The position numbers were made by a program, and so were the translations under genes. Below are positions 22,384-32,764 of a DNA stretch of 64,000 nucleotides, one piece after another. The notes under the pieces were generated by a model. The model saw only the letters and a program-made list of their open reading frames with translations, was not told the DNA's origin and made no database searches. Origin of the DNA: Lepisosteus oculatus (taxonomy: Eukaryota > Chordata > Actinopteri > Semionotiformes > Lepisosteidae); NCBI RefSeq assembly GCF_040954835.1, contig NW_027168298.1, positions 372,001-436,000 on the forward strand, written 5' to 3'. Numbering within the stretch: the stretch's first letter is position 1; each line of letters begins with the position of its first letter.

Positions 22384-22465
22384 CGACAAGAGTGAGATTC
22401 GAACCCATACATGCAGAGCACAATGGATTAACAAGCCATCGCCTTAACCACTCAGCCACCTCATC
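22384..22465 (-). pseudogene. tRNA-Ser body with GTT (Asn) anticodon
   Basis: An 82-nt class II serine-type tRNA whose sister at 47819-47900 is a normal tRNA-Ser(GCT). Here the anticodon loop reads TTGTTAA, so the anticodon is GTT, and one anticodon-stem pair is lost. The acceptor stem survives only through several G-T pairs. A and B boxes are kept, so it could still be transcribed. More likely a decaying copy than a working tRNA. Confidence 0.7.
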
Positions 22466-22842
22466 AACAGAACTGGGCTGTCCCAACTGAGTTGGCGCGC
22501 TCCAGATGATCTTTTTCTTTTTTTTCCTCGTACTCGAGGGTCATTTTCCTGTTCCACATGCGATTTCAACATTTTCCTTGGGAGATGTCAAGCCAGCAAG
22601 CCACTGCTGTGGTTCAGTGGCCAGTGTGGAGTTCAGTGGCCCTGTTGTACACAGAAAGCACATTGAGCTCCTTGGACATGAAAAGTTCCAGATAAAAGCC
22701 ATTTGTCATCCTTTCTCTTGGTGTCGATGTTGCTATTGTATGTAAAGATGGCAACTTGCTCAGCGAGCAGGCGGAGCACACACCGAATGCAGATGTGTCT
22801 GAGTGGTGTGTCCAAGTGGCTGCAAAAGGACAGCGCTCTCGG

Positions 22843-22916
22843 GGCGCTGTGGCTTAGTTGGTTAAAGCACCTGTCTAGTAAACAGGAGACCCTGGGTCTG
22901 AATCCCAGCAGACAAC
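22843..22916 (+). pseudogene. tRNA-Thr(AGT) with broken 3' end
   Basis: The 5' two thirds match tRNA-Thr(AGT), including GCTGTGGCTTAGTTGG and a perfect anticodon arm CCTGT-CTAGTAA-ACAGG. After the T arm the acceptor 3' strand is replaced (AGACAACC instead of GGTGCC), and the T run that follows the sister gene at 48280-48353 is missing. About 40 bases that lie after the sister tRNA are also deleted here. Confidence 0.75.
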
Positions 22917-23235
22917 CGCTAGACTTAATTAAATGCAAGTATTCATTTCCTGTCTTTAACACGACTTGTTTTTCTTAAAATGGATGCAACTTGCAAAACA
23001 TGAAATACAAACCTTGCTAATCAGCACTAGCAGCTGGCAAAAAAAAAAGAAGTCAGCAATGTTTCTTTTCTTTAACCTTAACCCTGCTAATGGAGAAGAG
23101 TTAAACGACCGAGTCTATGCAGCTTAAACGGTGCGCACGTCGGGTTCTTAGCTGAAAGGCTGGTAAATCACACTCACCCCAGTCCTTAATCTTTTAAACA
23201 GGATACAAAATTGAACCTAGTCGCCACATCACATA

Positions 23236-24865
23236 CAGTGCCTTGCGAAAGTATTCGGCCCCCTTGAACTTTTCAACCTTTTGCCACATTTCAGGCTTCA
23301 AACATAAATATATAATTTTTTTATTTTATGTGAAGAATCACCAACAAGTGGGACACAATTGTGAAGTGGAACGAAATCTATTGGATTTTTGAAACTTTTT
23401 TAACTAATAAAAAAATGAAAAGTGGGGCGTGCAAAATTATTCGGCCCCCTTGCGTTAATACTTTGTAGAGCCACCTTTTGCTGCGATTACAGCTGCAAGT
23501 CGCTTGGGGTATGTCTCTATCAGTTTTGCACATCGAGAGACTGAAATTCTTGCCCATTCTTCCTTGCAAAACAGCTCGAGCTCAGTGAGGTTGGATGGAG
23601 AGCGTTTGTGAACAGCAGTTTTCAGCTCTTTCCACAGATTCTCGAATGGATTCAGGTCTGGACTTTGACTTGGCCATTCAAACACCTGGATACGTTTATT
23701 TGTGAACCATTCCTTTGTAGATTTTGCTGTATGTTTGGGATCATTGTCTTGTTGGAAGATAAATCTCCGTCCCAGTTTCAGGTCTTTTGCAGACTCCAAC
23801 AGGTTTTCATCCAGAATGGTCCTGTATTTGGCTGCATCCATCTTCCCCTCAATTTTAACCATCTTCCCTGTCCCTGCTGAAGAAAAGCAGGCCCAAACCA
23901 TGATGCTGCCACCACCATGTTTGACAGTGGGGATGGTGTGTTGAGGGTGATGAGCTGTGTTGCTTTTAAGCCAAACATATCGTTTTGCATTGTGGCCAAA
24001 AAGTTTGATTTTGGTTTCATCTGACCAGAGCACCTTCTTCCACATGTTTGGGGTGTCTCCCAGGTGGCTTGTGGCAAACTTTAGACGAGACTTTTTATGG
24101 ATATCTTTGAGAAATGGCTTTCTTCTTGCCACTCTTCCATAAAGGCCAGATTTGTGCAGTGTAAGACTGATTGTTGTCCTATGGACAGACTCTCCCACCT
24201 CAGCTGTAGTTCTCTGCAGTTCATCCAGAGTGATCATGGGCCTCTTGGCTGCATCTCTGATCAGTCTTCTCCTTGTCTGAGCTGAAAGTTTAGAGGGACG
24301 GCCAGGTCTTGGTAGATTTGCAGTGGTCTGATACTCCTTCCATTTCAAGATGATCGCTTGCACAGTGCTCCTTGGGATGTTTGAAGCTTGGGAAATCTTT
24401 TTGTATCCAAATCCGGCTTTAAACTTCTCCACAACAGTATTACGGACCTGCCTGGTGTGTTCCTTGGTCTTCATGATGCTCTCTGCGCTTTCAACAGAAC
24501 CTTGAGACTATCACAGAGCAGGTGCATTTATACAGAGACTTGATTACACACAGGTGGATTCTATTTATCACCATCAGTCATTTAGGACAACATTGGATCA
24601 TTCAGAGATCCTCGCTGAACTTCTGGAGTGAGTTTGCTGCACTGAAAGTAAAGGGGCCGAATAATTTTGCACGCCCCACTTTTCATTTTTTTATTAGTTA
24701 AAAAAGTTTCAAAAATCCAATAGATTTCGTTCCACTTCACAATTGTGTCCCACTTGTTGGTGATTCTTCACATAAAATAAAAAATTTATATCTTTATGTT
24801 TGAAGCCTGAAATGTGGCAAAAGGTTGAAAAGTTCAAGGGGGCCGAATACTTTCGCAAGGCACTG
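23236..24865 (-). mobile_element. Tc1-type DNA transposon, complete and young
   Basis: A 1,630-bp element with long inverted termini of about 215 bases beginning CAGTGCCTTGCGAAAGTATT; the two ends differ at only a few positions. TA flanks both ends (23234-23235 and 24866-24867), as expected for Tc1/mariner. It holds a single intact transposase gene. The uninterrupted form of the site, CACATACATCCTG, is present in the sister segment at about 48714-48726, so insertion came after the duplication. The high terminal identity and open gene suggest recent activity. Confidence 0.96.
23455..24474 (-). CDS. Tc1-like transposase, intact, 339 aa
   Basis: It catalyses cut-and-paste transposition of the surrounding element into TA dinucleotides. 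The N-terminus (residues 1-110) has the two helix-turn-helix regions of Tc1 transposases, with a GRPSKLS linker. The DDE catalytic domain follows: first aspartate in WSDETKIKLFG, second in FQQDNDPKHTA, and the glutamate in SPDLNPFENLWKELK, 34 residues after the second aspartate, as in Tc1. A KHGGGSIMVWACFS block lies between. The length is the usual 340 aa for the family. The start was chosen at the first ATG, giving MKTKEHTRQ. No stop or frameshift is present, so it could encode active protein if transcribed. Confidence 0.96.
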   Translation of the reverse strand: MKTKEHTRQVRNTVVEKFKAGFGYKKISQASNIPRSTVQAIILKWKEYQTTANLPRPGRPSKLSAQTRRRLIRDAAKRPMITLDELQRTTAEVGESVHRTTISLTLHKSGLYGRVARRKPFLKDIHKKSRLKFATSHLGDTPNMWKKVLWSDETKIKLFGHNAKRYVWLKSNTAHHPQHTIPTVKHGGGSIMVWACFSSAGTGKMVKIEGKMDAAKYRTILDENLLESAKDLKLGRRFIFQQDNDPKHTAKSTKEWFTNKRIQVFEWPSQSPDLNPFENLWKELKTAVHKRSPSNLTELELFCKEEWARISVSRCAKLIETYPKRLAAVIAAKGGSTKY

Positions 24866-25055
24866 TACATCCTGTTCAATGATAAAAAGGTAACATCTAT
24901 CCTCACTCCAGAGTAAATCTCACGTTGAGGGAATATTTTTTTTCACTTTACCGTGAATCGGGCTCGGCTGCACAGAGGAGAGAGGACAGGTGACAGGGGA
25001 GTCACACGCTGGCGGTTTGAATACGCGGAAGATCACTGAGGGATCCACAGTATAT

Positions 25056-25112
25056 GGACCCTCCATGCGCCATCAGTCCACACTCCGGACTCTGAATCCT
25101 GCCATCCGAGTT
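25056..25112 (+). pseudogene. tRNA-Gln(CTG) relic, truncated in the T arm
   Basis: The same variant Gln tRNA as at 30-104 and 48923-48997, but it stops after CATCCGAGTT and continues as unrelated sequence that leads to tRNA-Arg(ACG). The junction therefore lies inside a tRNA gene. Confidence 0.65.
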
Positions 25113-25164
25113 TACTAGTTGCAGTGCTGATCTCACTGGGTTACAGTCCTGTAGTGTCACACCA

Positions 25165-25237
25165 GGGCCAGTGGCGCAATGGATAACGCGTCTGACTACG
25201 GATCAGGAGATTGCAGGTTCGACTCCTGCCTGGCTCG
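25165..25237 (+). tRNA. tRNA-Arg(ACG)
   Basis: A 73-nt cloverleaf: 5' GGGCCAGTGGCGCAATGG, anticodon ACG in CTACGGA, T arm GCAGGTTCGACTCCTGC, 3' CTGGCTCG. It matches vertebrate tRNA-Arg(ACG) except for wobble changes. The sister at 14000-14073 is defective. No strong T run follows closely. Confidence 0.93.
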
Positions 25238-26191
25238 GGTCATTTTTAAACGCATCGGGCTACTCCCTAAGCAGTCTGTGCTACTTTCTGCATTGTAATC
25301 GTACCCAGTAAGAGATTTCCTTCATGTAAATGAACTGCACCTGCCAGCTTCAGAAAAACACCTGGGCTCAGTACGGTGCTGAGAGCTCAGCGTTGCTGTT
25401 GTTCTAATTAGCACGCACTGCATCGGCTATGAGCCCGAACTTTTCAATTATTCCGATCAGTAAGTCAACACGTAGTCCACATGAACGGTAGAAATATTCT
25501 CGTCTGTCTCGTTTGTATAGAACTGAATGTCCCTGACAATGTACTGTTAGTTTTAATTGAAGAACGGCATTTGTGTTCAAATATACCAGACAAGTTTATG
25601 TAACTGCTCATGCGACACTCAGTTGTAATTAGTCAAGAAAAAAAAGTCGAACAACAGCTGCGGGTTTGATTCTGAACGTATGAGATTGCAGCGCCTTTTA
25701 CTTCCATTGACAAATGATAGAGATTCGAAGAGAGATCCTTCAGACCAGCAAGCAAACCCACGGCTTTTTCGGTTTTCTATCTAGGCAACGTTGGTGTCTG
25801 CAATAGCATACATGAAAGCGTGATGCAATTTCTGTGGCTACATTTGTTGCACGTCATGCACAGTAAGAGTGTTTCTAACACCAAATAAAAAGTCAACAAT
25901 TAGCGATCACGCCTTCTCCTCAGTTAACCCACTGAAACCCTTGCTGTTAACAGTTCTTTACTGCGTGCTTTACCAGCACCTACATATCGTGTCGGTTCTT
26001 TCAGCTTTATTCATTAGGTTTTCAAAGGCATAAGTAGAGCACCAGAGGTGCGAACGCAAAATGTGTGGTTATCTGAAGAATTGCTTCCCATGGCGGCGGG
26101 TCCAAGTGATTTCGCGTTGTTATAGTACCAGGAAAGGAGAAGCGGCACTTCACTTCTGCCGCGCAGGCACAAGGCGACGTGCGGCAGACGC

Positions 26192-26273
26192 CGGAGTCGG
26201 CAGGTTTCGAACCTCCGCGGGGAAGCCCCAACGCATTTCGAGCCCATCGCCTTAACCACTCGACCACAACAAA
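26192..26273 (-). pseudogene. tRNA-Ser(CGA), acceptor stem lost (second copy)
   Basis: Inverted duplicate of 12964-13045, with anticodon CGA and the same unpaired acceptor start (TTTGTTG against CGACTCC). It also carries an extra T-stem mismatch. Confidence 0.7.
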
Positions 26274-26723
26274 AGCGAGCCCACCACCGCCGCATTCCTC
26301 CTATAATCTAACACGGACTGCGAGGTGGCTGCGGAAACCTTTTTAAAGTTGCTCTCCGTTAAAAAAAATACCTTTCACAAGATTCGTGCCGGCAGACAGA
26401 CACGCCTCAGAGGGTTTAAGGCTGGCTTCACGTTCAAATGATAAAGTCCCCCAGTCCGGATGTCAAAATGCAACTTTGGCAGACAGAAAAAACATCAACA
26501 AACCAAAAATGTGGACAAGGATTTTACAAGCTGCACCACACTGCACTTTCAAAAGCATTTACATTCGTGTTAGACGCAGGAATTGCCTTTGATTTGCGCG
26601 CTTACGAACGCCATGGAAAACGAAACAAAACTAAAGCCCTCAGCTCCTGCACTTGATTATAATCCCGTTACGTGTCGAAGCAGGAATTTACGTCATCTTA
26701 CCACTGCAACACGGGGAATAGAG

Positions 26724-26960
26724 ATGTAACGCAACGGGGGCTCAGGCGGGCGCCCTTGCCGCATCTGGTCGGCCCCATCCCGACTGGAGGCTCAAACCCG
26801 GGACTTCCGCGTCTCTCTGCAGCGACCTAGCCCCGTGAGCTAAAGAGAGATCTCTCCACAGCCCAGTAGCTGTGGTCCTGCTATCACAGGGAAGGGCGGT
26901 GACGTCACCCGCTCTTGTACGCCGGCTCTTACACAGTGCCTGTCGGCCGTAAGCGTTACA
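26724..26960 (-). mobile_element. 237-bp inserted element with short inverted ends and a tRNA-like promoter
   Basis: Compared with the paralogous segment near 12500-12520, this is an extra G+C-rich block starting ATGTAACGC and ending GCGTTACA, flanked on both sides by GAG. On the minus strand it holds an A-box-like TAGCTCACGGGG (26831-26842) and a B-box-like GGGTTTGAGCC (26789-26799) at tRNA spacing. It is either a small non-autonomous DNA element with a 3-bp target duplication or an odd tRNA-type SINE. No relative elsewhere in the window. Confidence 0.65.
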
Positions 26961-27927
26961 GAGGGAAATGAGCACAAGCTACGAATTGTCTCTAATCAGT
27001 CCCTACAGTTGTAAGACGCCTGGAAGCGTGCACCCCCATCATTAATCTTTGCGCATCTGTGCAAGGTAAACTCTGGAGCAGTCTCTGAAACGGCTCAAAG
27101 GAAACACGTGATTGATTCCATGAGCATCTGGGGTTCATTTCTTATTTACATTTAATTCAAGGGAAAGGCTTGGGTCAGTTTCAGACGGCCTCCAACAGCG
27201 AGATTCAAGCGCCCCACCTTCAGCCCAATCTGCGCCGCCAGAACGCCAACGGCTCCTCTGGTCTTTGGGGTGCGGTTGTGACCCCTTAACCTAAAGTGTT
27301 GGTGGCAGACAAATGGAGACTAACAGGTGATGTCCTAGGACATGACTACATTGTGACACTCGGTGGGGATGGTGACCATTGCTTGGAAAAGAGTGCGAGG
27401 CCCCTTTAGAAAAACATTTTGTTAACAGGCATTCTGCCTCAGCCTAAACACCTATAGCTTGCAAAGCGCATGCTATTAGACAGGCACCTCTGCAAGACCT
27501 TAAGAGTCTCTTAAACTAGTGATAGTAAGGTGTTCCCAATGGGCGATGTTTGGCTTTCAAATCATCTCTCTGTGGAAGCGCCGAGATGCAGCTGTTTAAG
27601 GCTTAGAAGCAGCTGACTGTTTCACTACCTAGCTGATTACTGTCAGTCAGGGAGCTCAGAGGTGAAAAGCCTGTCTGAGAGACAATTCGCCGTCGATCAG
27701 TTCAATATGTTCCGTACCAGCTCGGCGCACCTGAGATCATCTTGGTAGCCGTGTAGCTCAGATGAGTGAGAGCGTGTGTGTGTGTACCACCGTGATTGGA
27801 TGCCGGTCCTTCTCAGGTCACAGTAAACCTTCTGCTGCCTAACTTTCCTAATTTTGGGGATCCCTTTGAAAAAGCAAAGGAAAAAAAAAACTGGCTCTTC
27901 ATCAGCGTGATCGACCCAACCCAGTGT

Positions 27928-28000
27928 GCCCCAGTGGCCTAATGGATAAGGCACTGGCCTCCTAAGCCAGGGATTGTGGGTTCGAGTCCCATCTGGGGTG
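27928..28000 (+). tRNA. tRNA-Arg(CCT)
   Basis: A 73-nt cloverleaf, essentially identical to vertebrate tRNA-Arg(CCT): acceptor GCCCCAG/CTGGGGT, anticodon CCT in CTCCTAA, T arm GTGGGTTCGAGTCCCAT. A T run (TTTTT) at about 28010 can terminate Pol III. It lies in a part of the right arm with no counterpart in the left arm, so it is single copy here. Confidence 0.96.
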
Positions 28001-28089
28001 CTACTGTCCCTTTTTGAGCGTACAAATGTCCTTTTGATTTGCAAAGCTGCAACCCCACCTTACTCAGTGAGCGTCTCTGCTTTTCTCTC

Positions 28090-28670
28090 ACACACAGTTG
28101 GGAGATGTCTTGCACTGAACGGCCTGCTTCAGATCACGCCACAGCACTTCAATGGGATTGGGGTCAGGACTCTTACTCGGCCATCCCAAAATACGGAATT
28201 TCTATTGTTTCAGCCACTCTGTTGTTGATGTACTCCTTTGTTTTTGTCATGCTGCATGACCCAGCGTCTTTCGAGTTTTAGATCACAGGCAGACACCCTG
28301 ACATTCTGCTGTAGAATTTCCTGATACATCTTGGAATTCATCGGTCCCTCGATGATTGCAAGCCGTACAGCCTCCGCTATGCTTCCCAGGTGGGATGAGG
28401 TTTTGGAGTTGGTATGCAGTGTTTTGTTATCTCCAAACATAACGTTGTGCACATTTACCAACATGTTCAACTTTTGTCACTGTCCACAGAACATTGTTCC
28501 AGGAGTTGCTGTGGAACATCCATGTGGTCTTTAGCAAACTTGAGAGGGGCAGTGGTGGTTTTTTTGGGGGGGAGAGCAGTGGTTTCCTCCATGGTGACCT
28601 CGCATGATCACCACTCCTGTTCAGATTTCTTCTTATGGTGGACTCATAAACACAGACGTAAGACAAAGTC
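28090..28670 (-). mobile_element. Tc1-like transposase pseudogene
   Basis: Minus-strand words include GPMNSKMYQEILQQNV, then RRWVMQHD, and SPDPNPIEVLWRDLKQAV with the catalytic glutamate, in different frames. This is the C-terminal half of a Tc1-type transposase of a different family from 23236-24865. An N-terminal piece is joined at 28500-28670. Frames are broken and no termini are visible. Confidence 0.8.
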
Positions 28671-29625
28671 AACCACCTGTTCGCTAGATCCCATCCCCAC
28701 TCAGCTAGTCAAAGATTCCCTCGAAGGACTGGCAGGACCTATAATTAGTATGATGAATGCATCGCTTGCGTCAGGCGTTGTACCTGATCAATTTAAGGTA
28801 GCGGTTGTTAGACCGCTCTTAAGAAGTCAAATTTGGATCAACAAGTTCTTAACAACTACAGGCCTGTCTCAAAGGTCCCATTTCAATCTAAAAGTCTTGG
28901 GAGAATAGTTGTTGCCCAACGTCAATCATATCTGGATTCAAATAATATACTTGAGAAATTTTAGTCTGGTTTCTGAAACTGCATTAACAAGAGTCGTAAA
29001 TGATATTCTCTTAGCTACTGATGCAGGGAATGCAACAGTGCTTGTGCTTTGCTTCTAGATCTTAGAGCTGCCTTTGACACGGTTGACCTCTCTGTTTTGT
29101 TACACAGGCTTGAGTTTGAGGTTGGCTTATCTGGAACCGTCCTTCAGTGGTTTACTTCACATTTTACTCATCGTTTTCATTATGTTCAAATATCTAATAA
29201 TTGTAGTGCTTCATCAATGTCACCAGTTCAATTTGGGGTACCAGAAGATCAGTGCTGGGACCAATATTGCTCTCTCTCTCTACATGCTGCTGCTAGGTAG
29301 GATAATATGAAAAAATAATATGAACTTTCATTCATATGCTGATGACACTCAAATAAACATTTTGTTTACACCAAACGACAACTCTTCTATTATCAGTTTA
29401 GTTAAATGCATTAAGGAAGGAAATACTTGGATGTGTGAAAACTTTTTGTTACTCAACTCTGAGAAAAATGAGGATCTGTTGATCGGAGGCAACAATACTG
29501 ATAGGACTACTATAACTTCAGCACTTAACTCAGAGGATTTAAACATCTGCCTCAAAGAGACAGCACGTAACCTTGTTGTGAAAGGCGCTATATAGAAATA
29601 CATTGATTTGAATTGAATTGACAAT
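28671..29625 (+). mobile_element. L2-clade LINE, 3' part, decayed
   Basis: Reverse transcriptase words on the plus strand: LDPIPTQLVKDSLEGLAGP, LLDLRAAFDTVDLSVLLHRL (motif A), a degraded GVPEDQ block where GVPQGS is usual, and YADDTQI (catalytic YADD) at about 29335. The 3' end has AAAGGCGCTATATA and a short TTGAAT-type tandem, the classical end of fish L2 elements. Several frameshifts and stops make it inactive. Confidence 0.85.
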
Positions 29626-29699
29626 GTAAAATGTTGTGTGTGTTGTTTGTTAAACAAGACTGTCTTTATTTATCAAAAAATAAAAGGAATTTGCTAGGA

Positions 29700-30102
29700 A
29701 TGCAAACGTTAGGTTGCGCTTCTTCATGCTGCATCGTCGGCATGAGTGGAGCTTTTTAAACGTCTGTACTTACTGTGCCCCATAAGAAATCGTTTGTCCC
29801 CATTCAAAAGAGATTGTGCGATGTCCTGCAGTGTTCGCAAAGCAAACCTTTGACAGTTTGAAAAGAGGAATTTATTCTGCTTCCTGTGCGTGCAGTAGTT
29901 ACAAAGTTGAACGTCTTTACACGATCTGCTGCAGTTTTCAGTGGGCGGGCTTTGTCAGAGGGCTTGGAAAAACGCACTGTGTTTCGGCTCGGGAAACATC
30001 ATGAGAAGTGTCCTGCATGTTTTCTGTGTATAGCTGTCTTTTAACGCATACAGAATTCATTCGAAATCATTGATTTCTCCAATTAACAAGGTTCCCTTAA
30101 AG
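29700..30102 (-). repeat. Repeat X, copy 3
   Basis: Inverse of the X core seen at 576-1172, followed on its right by block Y (30103-30365). The X-Y order equals that at 10720-11385 in mirror image. Confidence 0.8.
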
Positions 30103-31459
30103 GATGAGTCAAAGTAACGTCTAATCGGATTAGTTTCCTTAGAGCTGGTTCAGAGTTTGCTCAAGAGTTTACCTTTCACAGATGCGCAAAGAAAAATGTT
30201 GGGGGTGCACGCTTCAAGGTGCCTTACAGCTGTAGGGAGTGATTCGAGACGATTTGTGGCGTGTGCTCGTTCCCATATACCGTACGCCCCGGGGTGCAGT
30301 GCTAAGATGAAGTACAATACCGCTTGGGCACGTAACGGCGTTACACGCAAGTGCGGGACGTGAGGCTTTTCGTTTGTTCATTTTGTTTTGCTCTGCTTTG
30401 CTTTGTTTCGTGGTCAAGAGGCGTAAGGTAAGTCGTAATCCAGGGAGAACACTGGTGGCAAACAGTCCGAGGTGAGAGGCGAGGTCCAAAGTCGAAAAGG
30501 CAGAAGGGGAGTCCAATATCCAGAATAAACGAGGTAATGGAAAAAACGCCAGGTAGAGCTCTCAAGGAGTAGACTCAATACCAGCGGGAAGCAAGTAAAG
30601 ATGGTAAAAATAGCACTGCGTACCCCACGGTGGAGTGTGTGCAGGTGGGTTAACTCGTGCGGCGGCGTTTGTTAATAATCACCCTCTGCTGGTGCTGTTT
30701 AGATTGCTTAAGAGTTGGTCTTAACTGCCTGGCGGTCATGACAAGCTCCTCTTTAAGCTGTGGTTTAGTTTTGCATTCATGTGTTTCTAGAGCAGTTATT
30801 TATGGGGGTGGGTGGGTCCTTCACAGAGGCTCAGGACAAATCCCCTGCATGAAAGTCTACTGTGTGCGTTCAAACAGTCACAGGTCAAGAGCCAGGCAGG
30901 AGGACAATGGACAGATGAGCCAACGAACTAAAAATAAAAGAACAGATATGAAAAAGCCACCATCTTTTTCTTTTTGACATTTTCCGACTTTCATGCAAGC
31001 CAGGACAAAGTTGCTCGTAGCTACTTGTGGATTCAAATACTCTATCGAGTGCTTTGATGAGTTTTTGCAATTTGATTGTCGTCCTGTCAGCCTGTTTCTG
31101 TTTTTTTTTTTCAATCTAGGGATGGAAAGTATGAGGGAAATGATGGAGCAATCAATAACCGCTCCGGAAAAATGGCAGAAAGAAATGGTCCGTCACTAAG
31201 GACATTTGTGAAGCAGAGGAGTGACATCACCACAAAGGCGACTTATTCTGCTGATCGTTTTGGTGAATAATGATTGAGGCGTGTTAAGAGAAAGGTAGCT
31301 GCGTCAGCATGCTTAGGCTGCAAAGGATCAAGCAAAGGTTTACTCCATGCTGAAAAGAGAAGAAAAGAAGCACAACGTTTCGACTGTGGAGCCTTCTGCA
31401 CCATCTTCTTTAGCGATGGTGATGATGTTTACATTGGAAAAACTGAGACACGCATACTG

Positions 31460-31500
31460 GAGGGGCTTGAACCACCAACTTTTCAGCACCACAGAGTCTG
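31460..31500 (-). pseudogene. tRNA-Asn remnant
   Basis: Only the outermost parts of the Asn tRNA seen whole at 35905-35978 remain (GGCTTGAACCACCAAC joined to CACAGAG); about 30 bases including the anticodon arm are deleted in this duplicate. Confidence 0.65.
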
Positions 31501-31741
31501 ACAGTCTTTTGTGCACCCTACATTTGCAGGTTTATGGTCAAAGAAAACAATCACTTGCGCTTCTTGCAGCCGGCAATCTTTTTCCACTGACAACCAAGAA
31601 ATGGATTTCATCTTTCACAAGCTGTATGGATTTCTTCAAAAACAAGTTATTCCAGAAAGGAAATGAATTCTTGCATTAAACTGAACCAAGCTGTACATGT
31701 TTGTCTGAAATGAGACATTCGGCACAACAAGACACGGAGAG

Positions 31742-31815
31742 AGGCACCGCTGGTATTCAGACCCAGGATCGCCTGCTTACTAGGCGGGCACTTTAAGCCA
31801 CTAGGGAACAGCGCC
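31742..31815 (-). pseudogene. tRNA-Thr(AGT)-type gene with altered D arm
   Basis: A 74-nt minus-strand copy with acceptor GGCGCTG/CGGTGCC, anticodon AGT in a paired stem (CCGCC-TAGTAA type) and T arm CTGGGTCTGAATACCAG. The D arm (TTCCCTAGTGGCTTAAAG) deviates strongly from TGGCTTAGTTGG, weakening the A box. The copy at 36222-36295 shares this. Confidence 0.65.
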
Positions 31816-32691
31816 AGCGGAGCACCGCGCTTTTACAGACACTTGGACACATCTGCGTTCGGTGTGCACTTAACCTGCTCTCTGAGCCCGTTGCCTCCGT
31901 CCCATTTAATAGCAGAACTGACGCCAAGAGAAATGATGAGAAATGGCATTTATCGGGCACTTTTCATGTCCAAGGAGCTCAATGCCCTTGACACCTCCAC
32001 AAGGCGACAGAGCTGTGCATTCTTTGGCGACACCATTTCTTCTTTTGTTTAATTTCTATACTTATTGATAGAATAAAAATGATATGTCATGTACTGTAAG
32101 GGAAATGTCTCTTTTCATGGGGAAAGCGAGCACCAGCAAATGTTGTGTTTAGAAGAAGTGATTTAACATGACACGTGACCTAATTTACCGGAGCAAAAGC
32201 TCACCCAGCAAGCCCTGCTTTACTTCTACAGGAGAGAAGTACTGTAGAGTCTGCAAGATGTTCAGCTTGGTAGCTACGTCAGCATGCCTCGGCTGCAAAG
32301 GAACAAGTACTAGGTTTATTGCATGCTGAAAAGAGAAGAACGGAAACACAGCGTTTCGACTGTGAGGTCTTCTCACACCTGAAGAAGCCTCACACCTGTA
32401 AAAGGCTCCATGGTTTTCTTTCTTCTCTTTTCAACATGGAATACACCTATTGTCTGCAAGATGTGACAATTTCATGGTGTTTTGGAAGAAAACCTTTTTT
32501 CTTTGAATTCAAAATCAATCGGAATTTCAGCACGACACATCAACACTTTTTCTGTTTTAAGGAGATGATATTTTAAACCTGATAAAAATAGTAGGAAACA
32601 CAAGTTTCTTGCTGTGAAAATTTAGATGGGGAAGTGTACTACTAGTAGCAGTGTAGAGCTCTCTGTGGTGGAGTGCAAGTGCATGTTCTAT

Positions 32692-32764
32692 GGGCCAGTG
32701 GCGTAATGGATAACGCGTCTGACTTCGGATCAGAAGATTGTAGGTTCGAGTCCTGCCTGGCTCA
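32692..32764 (+). tRNA. tRNA-Arg(TCG), copy 1
   Basis: A 73-nt cloverleaf with all stems paired: acceptor GGGCCAG/CTGGCTC, anticodon TCG in CTTCGGA, T arm GTAGGTTCGAGTCCTGC. Its flanks resemble a diverged version of the Arg(ACG) block at 25165, so the two Arg genes probably share an origin. Looks functional. Confidence 0.93.

Larger units (their letters stand above)
21720..25112. repeat. Segmental duplicate Z, copy with Tc1 insertion
   Basis: Order here is U4-like RNA (-), tRNA-Ser (-), tRNA-Thr (+), Tc1 element, tRNA-Gln fragment (+). The same order without the Tc1 element is at 47190-48997, and the end of a third copy is inverted at 1-330. The copy breaks off inside the Gln relic at 25112 and continues as the Arg-bearing block. 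Confidence 0.85.
25120..30370. repeat. Right arm of the large inverted duplication
   Basis: Inverse of 10720-14160. Material absent from the left arm: a 237-bp insert at 26724-26960, a tRNA-Arg(CCT)/Tc1 segment at about 27560-28500, and the remainder of an L2 LINE at about 29000-29690. These are either insertions here or deletions from the left arm; for the 237-bp insert the short duplicated flank favours insertion. Confidence 0.8.

Noticed and set aside
27745-27815. A tRNA-like A box (GTGTAGCTCAGATGAGTG) before a GT microsatellite
   Set aside because: No convincing B box or anticodon arm; left unannotated.
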